64,000 nucleotides of DNA, taken from NCBI GenBank assembly GCA_964019135.1, contig OZ025248.1, positions 34,217,670 through 34,281,669 on the forward strand. Direction: 5' to 3'. This DNA is from Arenicola marina (lineage: Eukaryota; Annelida; Polychaeta; Arenicolidae). Shown here in pieces: positions 36,290-46,600 of this stretch. How positions within the stretch are numbered: the first letter of the stretch is position 1; the number at the start of each line of letters is the position of its first letter. A program made the translations under genes and the position numbers. A model generated the notes under the pieces. That model saw only the letters and a program-made list of their open reading frames with translations. It was not told the origin of the DNA and searched no databases.

Positions 36290-36760
36290 GTTAAGGCAGG
36301 CGTCGCCGGCGTGGGCGGCGACGGTGTTTTCCAAACCGGCGGGAACATCACGGGAGGCGTCGCCGGCGTGGGCGGCGACGGTGTTTTCCAAACCGGCGGG
36401 AACATCACGGGAGGCGTCGCCGGCGTGGGCGGCGACGGTGTTTTCCAAACCGGCGGGAACATCACGGGAGGCGTCGCCGGCGTGGGCGGCGACGGTGTTT
36501 TCCAAACCGGCGGGAACATCACGGGAGGCGTCGCCGGCGTGGGCGGCGACGGTGTTTTCCAAACCGGCGGGAACATTACGGGAGGCGTCGCCGGCGTGGG
36601 CGGCGACGGTGTTTTCCAAACCGGCGGGAACATCACGGGAGGCGTCGCCGGCGTGGGCGGCGACGGTGTTTTCCAAACCGGCGGGAACATCACGGGAGGC
36701 GTCGCCGGCGTGGGCGGCGACGGTGTTTTCCAAACCGGCCCGAAGAGCGCAGGAGGCGTG
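36290..36760. repeat. GC-rich 57-bp minisatellite, about 8 units
   Basis: Nearly identical units ggcgtcgccggcgtgggcgg...gggaacatcacggga, with two more diverged units to about 36860. The period is a multiple of three and several frames on both strands stay open: plus GGVAGVGGDGVFQTGGNIT, minus PPVWKTPSPPTPATPPVMF. A perfect 7-bp stem, CGTCGCC/GGCGACG, with a 9-nt loop is present in each unit. A minus-strand ATG at 36868 precedes the array in the frame encoding TVAAHAGDASRDVPAGLEN. Coding use is unproven. Confidence 0.93.
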
Positions 36761-36960
36761 GACGGTGTAGACTGCAACGGGGTCCACCATCCGGGCGCGA
36801 AGGGTGCGGGAGGCGTCGGCAGCGGCTGAAGCCACGATGGGGTCGCCCCCGGTAGCATGGGCGTCCATGTTTGTGACGCACTATAACATAGACACATTTG
36901 TTTATTTGCCAGACTGAGACGGAGTCCGATTGTTTAATTTAGAAGCTTAATGACGGCTTA

Positions 36961-37178
36961 AGCAGCCTGGGGGGCGGGTGGCAGCGCGGTCTGCAGCATG
37001 GGTAGCCAGGATCCTTCCACAAATTATATAATGCATAACCTCCAATACGTTCCTTCCACAAAAAATCAAATGGGTAATATCCAAAAACAAAAATAACCGC
37101 GATTAATATTTGTTCTTTGTGACTGTGCTGGTTCTCATAGAGACGCCGAAATAGATTGAAATTAATTTTATATTCCAC
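36961..37178. repeat. Composite module copy, partner of 35949-36250
   Basis: Starts agcagcctggggggcgggtg and gcgcggtctgcagcatgggt, then ggatccttccacaaa subrepeats and a degraded promoter-like module (minus-strand tctctatgag where other copies have tctatataaag). Confidence 0.7.
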
Positions 37179-38591
37179 ACATTACGAAATAGGAAACTTC
37201 CATATTTTAATTGTCAAGAGGTATATACAAAAAATGCTGCGACACCAAAATTTCTTGTAAAGGTGCTCATTTCTTCGATACTATTATAATATCGAAGAAC
37301 ACGTCACGAAATCTTTAACAGCTAATCTAACAGTTTCATAAATGTACAAAACGTGTCTTGAGGCACACAGCACATTAACTAGTTTATTGTCATTAATCCC
37401 TGCGAACAAATGAACTCGTAACGATTTGGGTACATACAAATTTCACTAAAAGAGCTGCTTTCCGAAGAGGTCTCCTTCTAAAGCATTCCTGATTATGATG
37501 CTCTCCATGATGTACAATGACCTGGCTCTTGCGGTCGCCCAGCTCTCGCCGCATCAGGTTCTTTGCCAGGGATACGCTGCGGTTCCGCCTCGCGACGGCG
37601 GGCCCCATCCATTCTGGGGTCAGCCTCGGTGACAGTGGCGACAAGGGCGTCCATGGCGCCCGCAGGGCCGGTGAGGCTTAAAACGCCTTAAGCGCAAGGC
37701 TAAAAATATCAGTTTCAAAAATATTTTTCGTCCCCGCAATGCATATCCGTTATAGAATTTGCGTTTATTCATTTTATTTCCTCCACATTATCAAAGGCGC
37801 GACAGTCCTGGCCATAAGCAAAGATTTCCCTCCCAGCTGAGTTCTGGTTGTGACTGTATTCCAGAGTCGGATGACAACCATGATAACTGTCGTTCAATAT
37901 GATCCACCTCTTTTCCGCTTTCTTCGATTGATGAAATTCTATGGAGGCTTATCTTCTATCTTCATATAACCATACTTCACAATTTCATGTTCGGGCGGTG
38001 GGTGGCAGCCGCAGGAGACTCATCGGAGCAATTAGTTACCATCTCATTAATTTATTAATTTATGGCGTTACAGAGACTTTCATGTAATCTGGCTCCCTTT
38101 ATTTGACTCCTACGTTTGTTTCCCCAATAGCCTTTTTTTTTTTAGTGGCGCAGCCGACGACTCGTCCCGGATATCACGTATCGGCCACAGCACACGTGAC
38201 GTCATTGCATAAACCAAAACAACTTGCCGGTAGGTAGGCGTTACCCTTTCAATGTCTAATATGTATGTTAATACACTAGATACAGATCTAATGACTACGT
38301 TTCGTCTCACTTGTTGGGAAGCAAAGAAGGTAGCCTGCTGGGCTAAAGAATTACCCAACTATGTGTACATATTTTGCGTGGACAGGATGGGAGATTGACT
38401 GTTTCATCGTGGCTTACAAATTACTCACAGTGACCTTGGCCAAGTGGCGTTTTAAAGGCATAAACCTGCGGCTAAGACTAAGTCATCGCAGCGCCGTGCC
38501 ACGGACGTCTGACGAGGTGATGGTATTCACTGACATGCGTCGTGCTTTTTTTTGTAGCCCATACGACAGCCACGGGTTCTACCAGGGAGTT
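37179..38591. other. No gene recognised
   Basis: Unique sequence. On the minus strand, 37393-37680 is CpG-rich with open frames (one starting at a Kozak-like ATG in GCGCCATGGACGCC), but I recognise no family and no splice structure. Confidence 0.4.
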
Positions 38592-38894
38592 TCCATCAGA
38601 CGGACACTTCACGCGCCGCCCCTTGGCTGCCAAGAGCACTACTTCCAGCGCGCCATCAGACGGACACTTCACGCGCCGCCCCTTGGCTGCCAAGAGCACT
38701 ACTTCAAGCGCGCCATCAGACGGACACGTCACGCGCTCACCTTGGCTGCCAAGAGCACTACTTCCAGCGCGCCATCAGACGGACACTTCACGCGCCGCCC
38801 CTTGGCTGCCAAGAGCACTACTTCAAGCGCGCCATCAGACGGACACGTCACGCGCTCACCTTGGCTGCCAAGAGCACTATTTCCAGCGCGCCAT
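38592..38894. repeat. 59-60-bp tandem repeat, 5 units
   Basis: Units start gccatcagacggacacttca or acgtca and end gagcactacttccagcgc. Alternating cacttcacgcgccgcccc (60 bp) and cacgtcacgcgctcacc (59 bp) forms give an AB-type order. The near-palindrome CTTGGC-T-GCCAAG is in every unit. A relic (ctacttccagcg, twice) lies at about 39305-39330. Confidence 0.93.
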
Positions 38895-39902
38895 CGCAGC
38901 AACCGCCTCTCAGATCAGTGTTCAGTATATACGACCGAATCAGTGGCTATGTTCGATGGATTCTAGTGCCAACAGGACGCATGACCAATGCATCACGTGT
39001 ATGGAGGCAATTAAACACCAAAAATATGAACATTCCATAATACAAGATGCACTAATATAATGCCATTGGATATGCAATAGATAGGCGGTAATTTTGGCGG
39101 CTGGATCCCCAAGCATATGGACATAGAGCAACCTTTGCCGACCTTTGCAGTACAATTTTTATACACGAACTTGGGACATGAAGCAGAGTATCCGACATGA
39201 AGCAGAGTATCCAGAATCAAATAATTTAAAGTTGGAAGTCTTCCTACGACAGACATGTTTTCAGCCTACTGTGGGTAGCGCCGCGTGGCGGCCAGCAACG
39301 CTACTTCCAGCGCTACTTCCAGCGTTACGAATGTAACCAACTTCAATAAAGACCTGCAACAAAGTAAATTGATTTTTTTATTATTACACGTAAGCGATTC
39401 GTGTTAAGGGCACTTTTTGGCCGGTTTCAGTCTCTAAGTCAAATACTAAAATAAAAAAAAGTATGCAAATACTATCTATGGTTTCTGTTCATGTGCACTA
39501 AATATTTAACTTTGTAGTTATCCAATAAATTTTAATAGAATCGAGGTAATAGATTTTTGGACAAAATTATCGTGGAAGATTAGATTGCCGTATAGTTATC
39601 AAAATAAACATTGGGAGTCTATGCCAGTCACTGAAAGACTTAATTGGTTGAAACCCAAACAGCGATTGCCCTTTCGTACAGCCTTATCAGTACATTATCA
39701 CTTATTTCCCTCGGCTGTTGCAACGCCAGTAGACTAGTTCACCGGAGAACTATCTCTGCGCCCATCCTTGCCTTTAATGAAGCTAATACAGGCTGGGACC
39801 CAGGGTGCATGGGGTCGCAGGCACAGACGTGCGTTGCTACCCCATGTACCCACCATCCTACGGCCCTGGTACTCTGCTTTGTAGTTAGATGTACTGCATT
39901 TT
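38895..39902. other. No gene recognised
   Basis: Unique sequence with no supported exon. AT-rich in 39350-39620. Confidence 0.45.
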
Positions 39903-40124
39903 GTGGCCTGTGATTTAGAACTTTTGGCAAACTGGGTATTCTTATGGAGGTAGCGGGCACCCCTACATAGTTCTCTATTTGTTGTTGGTTGGAATTTGAT
40001 GTAGGAAGAGATTATGCCCCAACAACAAATGGAGAACTATATAGGGGTGCCCGCTACATCCATAAAAATACCCAGTTTGCCACAAAGACCATTAGTCAAG
40101 GCAAAAGTTCTAAATCACAGGCCT
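39903..40124. mobile_element. Foldback element with arms of about 85-105 bp
   Basis: 39903-39988 (ggcctgtgatttagaac...tttgttgttgg) is the inverted copy of about 40017-40124, with a loop of about 28 nt. The right arm has one extra block of about 20 nt (ccattagtcaaggc region). Arms are highly similar, so the RNA would form a long hairpin. A foldback MITE or a hairpin-RNA source is possible; no coding capacity. Confidence 0.75.
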
Positions 40125-41079
40125 AAAAATGCCAACCAACTACGGTTTCCCATATTTATCAGACTATTTGTATCTAACCCCCTACCTCTCCCATTACAGC
40201 CCATGTCGGCGCGAACCACGTCCGGTCGCCTCCAGACTCGAGACGCAAGCGGCTGAGAATCCGAGAACGTGTTTGCCCGAAAATAATATAATTATATAAA
40301 CGTTTATTTCCTACCTTTCAGGCCATGGGCACATGGTATCAGTTCGGTGCAATGTACAGCACACAGCAGTACACAGGAGTGTGCCGGTACATTTACAAAC
40401 TCAATTAGCGAAACTTGAAAGCATTATACGTAAAAGCAGCTATAATAAGAGTAATTTTGAGAGGATAGCATTGTGATTCAATTTTCGTGATGGATACAAG
40501 AAAACGCATTCCTAATATGACCGTACACTGGGGACAGGTGCAGATGGAATGATATTCGTTTGCTCGCTTGGCTTGCATTCCTGCAGCGAGACAAAAAACT
40601 GGAGAAATTTCTACTATTCATCTCTGTCGTTTGATCGCCAACTGATGCGAAGAACATCTTAGTCTTGACAGCGTCATTCTATGATTATAAATAACGCAAA
40701 ATAGTTTTCAAATACAGCAACGTTTTGAAACTGCTGTAACTTTGACGTCTCAAAGTTCCTTGATTAATTATTGACCGCATAGAATTTACGACCTGATACG
40801 CAGGCGGCGTACGCGTATCGCAATATCGAACCACCGCGATTCTCCCTGGCTCCGCCACTATACTATGTACATCTCTGGAAACGAACGTGCTTAGGGTAGT
40901 TGATTTAGTACGTTTACCGAAGTTTCTGTTTTGCCGTAAGTACGAAATAAACAAAAACGGAACCCGGAAAAGGTTAGAGACGGAGAGGAATTCGATTTAA
41001 TCCGGGTTTAGGGAGGTTCTGCTGCAGGAGTCGATGGGTTGGATACTACTAACCTGTGTCAAGTTAATACCAATCCCGT
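40125..41079. other. No gene recognised
   Basis: Unique intergenic sequence; nothing supported. Confidence 0.45.
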
Positions 41080-41131
41080 CCCCAGTAGGGTTGCAACTGA
41101 AGTTAAAGCTTCAGTTGCAACCCTACTGGGG
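41080..41131. repeat. Perfect 23-bp inverted repeat, 6-nt loop
   Basis: Left arm 41080-41102 (CCCCAGTAGGGTTGC...) pairs perfectly with 41109-41131; the loop is ttaaag. Perfection over 23 bp implies a recent origin or active maintenance. A short foldback insertion is the simplest reading. Confidence 0.9.
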
Positions 41132-42269
41132 CTTGGGTATTTTGATTTTAACTTTATTATTATTAGATACTGCAACACATTTTTAAAACAAATGAAAGCG
41201 AAGTTAAGGGGCACTGCTACTCGAATGACTTTATGAAGAACCGTTACCTGGTTTGAAACTACCAACATTGCTATGCGCGAAACAAAATTGCCCCCCCCCC
41301 CCTCCCAACCATTAAGCCGTCTCGTAGATGCACCACCTAATATAGAAATGTTGCGGCAAAGGAGCTATAAGCTGGATCCTTCTATAACCAGGATCCATCA
41401 TCTAGATTATTACACAACCTAGGCTAGTTATAATAGCCTGAATACATAATCTTGACTATTATAGTTATTTAAGTAGGGGGGGAGGCTCCTTTATATCCAT
41501 CTGCACGCCCACCCCACTGACCGCCCCCCCCGCCCCACACACAGACTTTGAAGGAGCTGCAACGTGCTTCACAACTCACTTCCATCGTTTTTCAGTATGA
41601 ATTCAAACAGCTACGTTTAAAACTTGATACCGCATTATTGGTGCATCGACTCAAACAGTAACAAACAAACAAAACAAACTATATATATACATATATATAT
41701 TCAAGAAAGACAGAAACGTACTAGCTTTATATTGATATTCATGCAGTACATAGATATGATGTAAAGGCACCATTAGAGCGTTGATACTACTTGATATATC
41801 TAGAGATTCATTTCTCAGACATACGGGACAACCTGATTGTTTAAATGTTTCGCACATTTAAATTTTACAATTGGTTGTTAATTATGGACACGTTAGACCA
41901 ACAATGGGTCATTTGTTCTTATCTATATTTTGATTTTCGTTCTCATGGGGTCTTTAAATAACTTCCGCAACACGACTGCAACCATTGTGGGAATAAATGG
42001 TTGTTTATGTATGTTTAATTATGGCACTTTAAAATGTTATTTATTTCGACTCTTCGCTTGTTATTGTTATTATGTGTGTCAGTTATATGACGATACCCGG
42101 TTAGGCTGTAAGCATGTTGTGTTGCGATTGGCAGCATTTTACACCTTGTGTTTATGTGGATTGCCCCAGTAATAGGCATGGCCCCAAACTTAGATCAAAG
42201 AAAAAACAAAAAGGAGATTATCATAGACACATTGTGCCATGATGTGCAGAGCATGACCGGGCATGGCGT
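41132..42269. other. No gene recognised
   Basis: Mostly AT-rich with polyC near 41290 and 41525. Nothing supported. Confidence 0.45.
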
Positions 42270-42850
42270 GTTACACCTCCCCCCCCCCCCGCCCCCTCCC
42301 CACACACACACACACACGCATTCCATCTGAGGCGTGCGGCCGACCCAGCCGCGCGGAACACGGCTTAGGGCTTATTGAGCGTGGCGTCGTGTGCGGGTGG
42401 AGGAAGGGGGGACCCATTGGGCGGCTGCGCGAGAAGGCGGTGGTGGTGGTGGTGGGGGGGGGGTGGTATTTGAGGGTGGCGCCATACCCGCCGGGGACAA
42501 GCAAGCAGTGGCCGCCGGAGGGAGTCAGAGCCGGCTGGGTATATAGCCCGGTCTGCACGGAGGCATGGTGGTGGAGACTATTGGTTCAGCCAGCCATGGT
42601 CGAAGTCTTTGTGCGTAGATCGATTGCCTCTCGCTCGCTGGCATCAGCAGCGACACGGTGGGCGAACGGAGGGGGTGAGGGAGAGGGGGCAGGTGGAGGT
42701 GTAGTGATGTGAGGGGAGCGGGGGTGGAGGCATGACGGGCCAGACATGAAGAGGAATGGGAAAGGGGGGATGGAAGGGAGAGGGGGGTGGGAGGTGGAGG
42801 GAGGTTGGGAGGGGGCTGGGGTTCCACGCGCCCGGAATCCACGCGATGGG
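42270..42850. other. Strand-asymmetric G-rich, CpG-containing region
   Basis: A polyC/CA block at 42279-42320 is followed by about 500 bp with many GGG and GGGG runs on the plus strand (ggtggtggtggtggtggggg near 42437; gggggtgggaggtggaggga near 42783) and several CpGs. It could form G-quadruplexes on the plus strand. It lies about 0.8-1.4 kb upstream of the C12orf56 start and might be part of its promoter region. No coding frame is recognised. Confidence 0.5.
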
Positions 42851-43668
42851 ACTTTGGCGTCCTGGCGTCATGGCAACTGACACATCCGCTGGGTTTGGCC
42901 CTGGTATGTGTGTCTCTTCAACGCGTGGCCGGGGTGGGACCCGTTAACTTAGCCGCACCAACATGCATGACGCCAGCTTAACACCACCTGCAAGACTTAA
43001 AAAGAGAATCCATTGAAAACCAATCGGGTTTAATCTCCTAATATGCAAGTTTTTTCAGTTTAATAATAGAAATAACACTGGACGTCAGCCAGTCGTTGTA
43101 TTGATCGGCCAGGCTAAGACAGACGTATCAGGACACGCAGCTCCCCACAGCTGTCGCGCCACCTACCAGGAGAATGGCATCTATCGAAGCATGACTGCTG
43201 GCCGCCGCAGAGGAATGGTTCGAACACACATCACGTGAACCTGAAGGCTGTATACGCTATAGGTTCGTTGGCCGTTACAGAGGAATGATTTGACAAGGAT
43301 AGTCAGACAAGAAGCCGCAGTTGTCTAAAGGGTGTCGGTTATTCAAGCGTGACGAACGGCCGCATGGTCATTGGCACTTGCAGAGAACTGGGTAGAAGGG
43401 AATAGGCAATGGAGTAATCAGCATCATACAAGATATAGATGGATACGCTGACAAACTGCTTCTCATTGGAGAAAGCTGCGGTTTTCTAGCAATAGCTAGA
43501 TTTTACACGGACCAACGTCTTCCGAAAAACCATCGCTGAAGTCAGGGACTTCCATGGAGTAGCTGCTTTATACAGGATCATATGGCCTTTTTGTTTTATC
43601 AATTACAAGATGTGTTGCTGTTAATATTATGTACGTCACTTTTCCATGGAAATATAGCGTGGGAAATG
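42851..43668. other. Likely 5' flank or 5' UTR of the C12orf56-like gene
   Basis: No TATA box or clear transcription start was found. An in-frame upstream ATG at 43582 would add a hydrophobic 29-residue leader before the chosen start. Confidence 0.35.
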
Positions 43669-46600
43669 ATGGCGCAAACCAGAGGATCTTGTCAGTTCGT
43701 GAAGAAGAACAACAAATTAGATGCTTTCTTGAAGCGCAATCTGGATGTGGATACGTTCCACAGGGTGCGAGCGTACGACTCCTGCATAGTGTGTTCACAG
43801 AAAGAGGACAAAGCCTTTAAGTTTGTCATACTGACGGATGAATGGTTTTATCTTACGGAGAATCCACCGAAGAAGCTTTACGAGGCAGTTCACCTCAGAG
43901 ATATCATTTCCATTGATTTGGTAAGTTGGTAGACTGGAGTATACGTTGTCAACCAACCATATGTTGGTGAGCAATAGATATTAAAGAATAATGCGTAATA
44001 ATAATTAATGCGTTAAATGTTTTAAAATTAATGCGTATTTCATCGTCTAATTTCTAACATGTTTTAAAATTAATGCGTATTTCATCATCTAATTTCTAAC
44101 ATCGCCACTATCAATGAGTATGTTTGTTTGCATTATTTTGGTTCCATTATTTATTTTATTTAAATAATGCCTTTTTCCAACCGAAGTTGACTTAAGTTTA
44201 TTGTTTACTTTCTGCAGGTGAATGACTTTCCGAACTTTCTGAGCGGCGCTGAGAGGGAAGACGTCCAGCACCTGGCCATCAGATACCTCACCAGCGAGCC
44301 CCGTAAGGGGGGCAAGGCGCGGGCCAAAAACACCGCGCGCAGCCTCTCCGTCTCCAGCACAGGAAGTGACGTCACCGATGGTAATACCGCGCGATCTACT
44401 ACCTTTACTGCCAGAACCTCCTCCGCCTCGCCGCTGTCTGTGAGAAAGCAGGGTAAGACGGGAGCCGGGTCGGTTGTCCAGCCGTATGCCAGGCAGAGTC
44501 TGTCAGCCAGGGATACGCGGGAGATGAAGGTAGCCAGTGCCAGGCGCTCCTTGGCGTCTCTCTCGCTGAACGGCGGGCTGACCACGAGGAGCAGTCCGGC
44601 GCTGGGGCAGACGCCACCCTCACCGCACCAGCAGGGGTCCACGCCGGACGCCACGAAATCTCCCGCCGCATCACTGCGGCTGACGGACACCCAGGACTTT
44701 TTGAAGAAAGTTCAGTTCAGTTCTCGCTTGACGATAGACTCACGCCGCGTAGGGGGTGAGAGCGGTCGCTACGGGATGGGCAGCAGCACGGTCTCGCTCA
44801 GCAAGCCCATGAGCCCCATTCTGAAGAGAAAATCTTCACAGACCCTGACAGATACTCACGATAACGACACTCGCTCCACCGGGAAGGCGCCTCCCCCGCG
44901 GCCCCTCCCCAGTCCAACGGGGTCCACTCGGAGCATCGGGGAAAACGAACCACGCGTTAGCACGAAAAAGAAGGCTAGAAGACGTGTTCAGTCGTCGCGA
45001 CAGTTACCGGCTCCGTCAGAGCTCAAGCTGGACCTCAGTCAGCTGGGGAACAGCGAGGAGGACTCGGGGGGGTTCACCGATGAAGAAGATGACCTCGAAG
45101 ATGACGACGATGATGATGGGAGCTCGGTGGAGAACTATGGACAGGGCAAAGCACCGAGGTACGTGTTAGTCATTGCCATACAAGTCATTGACATGCACGC
45201 CATTGACATGCAAGCCATTGACATGCAAGCCATTGACATGCAAGCCATTGACATGCAAGCCATTGACATTCAAGTCATTGACCTACAAGTCATTGACATG
45301 CAATTCATTGACATGCAAGTCATTGACATGCAAGCCATTGACATGCAAGCCATTGACATGCAAGCCATTGACATGCAAGCCATTGACATGCAAGCCATTG
45401 ACATTCAAGTCATTGACCTACAAGTCATTGACCTACAAGTCATTGACATGCAATTCATTGACATGCAAGTCATTGCCATACAAGTCATTGACATGCACGC
45501 CATTGACATGCAAGCCATTGACATGCAAGCCATTGACATGCAAGCCATTGACATGCAAGCCATTGACATTCAAGTCATTGACCTACAAGTCATTGACATG
45601 CAATTCATTGACATGCAAGTCATTGACATGCAAGTCATTGACATGCAAGCCATTGACATGCAAGCCATTGACATGGAAGTCATTGTCATGCAAGTCATTG
45701 ACATGCAAGCCATTGACATAAAAGTCATTGACATGCAAGTCATTGACATTGTCATTACAATAATTTCCAAGCCCAAGTTTACTTTCCCATGTATAAGAAA
45801 ATCATCATTTATTTCGACCAGGAAAACAACAACAATACAATTCAGCATACAACAAAAACGAACAAAATATAATCCCTGGCCGAGGAGACCACCATTATGA
45901 CATAGTCGCTGGCATGGTAGCCACCATAGTAGCTTAACATGCGGACCGTCCCTCCATCTTGTAAACGAGTCTTTATGGTAGAGGATACATCCAATAACCT
46001 TATTTGGTTATAAGATAAATAAGGTACGATCGAATTAAATTCAAATCATGATCAGTGGCTACCTAAATAGCCGGATGCTTAACTAGTTAGGTGTTTCGGA
46101 ATAAGCGGTGCGACCACCCATCGTGCGGGAGCTTAGCCCCCCCCCCCCCCACACACACACACTCCGCGAATGTCTTATATTCATGCATGATATCACCCAA
46201 GTGCTAGCTCCGATTGTCGCCCAGTCATAGCACCAGTAATGGTCACAAGTAGATTCCCTTCAGTATAGTTTCCTCAGCGTCATGACATGACACCGTCTAC
46301 CTCATAGAAAATATAAACAGCTATGCCTTGTTCTGAAAATCGATGATGAAAAACCGCATTCCGGGGTCCGGCGCCGGCTCACATTACGGGCAATTGGAAG
46401 CGTTCCTTTATTATGACAACGAGCCGTAATGCATTCGTGACGGCCTGACAGCCTGGTAGCATGGCATGAGCCTAATAAGGGAATGGCCACTCCCTCTGTG
46501 ACCTGCTGAATACTGGAGCTCCGGTCATGCCTAACTCGCGCTCTCGTCATATTCATTAGCACCGCCTTCGTGAGGTAAAATACTAAGTCAATGTTACAAA

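Noticed and set aside
43582-43668. Upstream in-frame ATG giving C12orf56 a hydrophobic leader
   Set aside because: The family's N-terminus is short and not secreted, and the ATG at 43669 has the better context.
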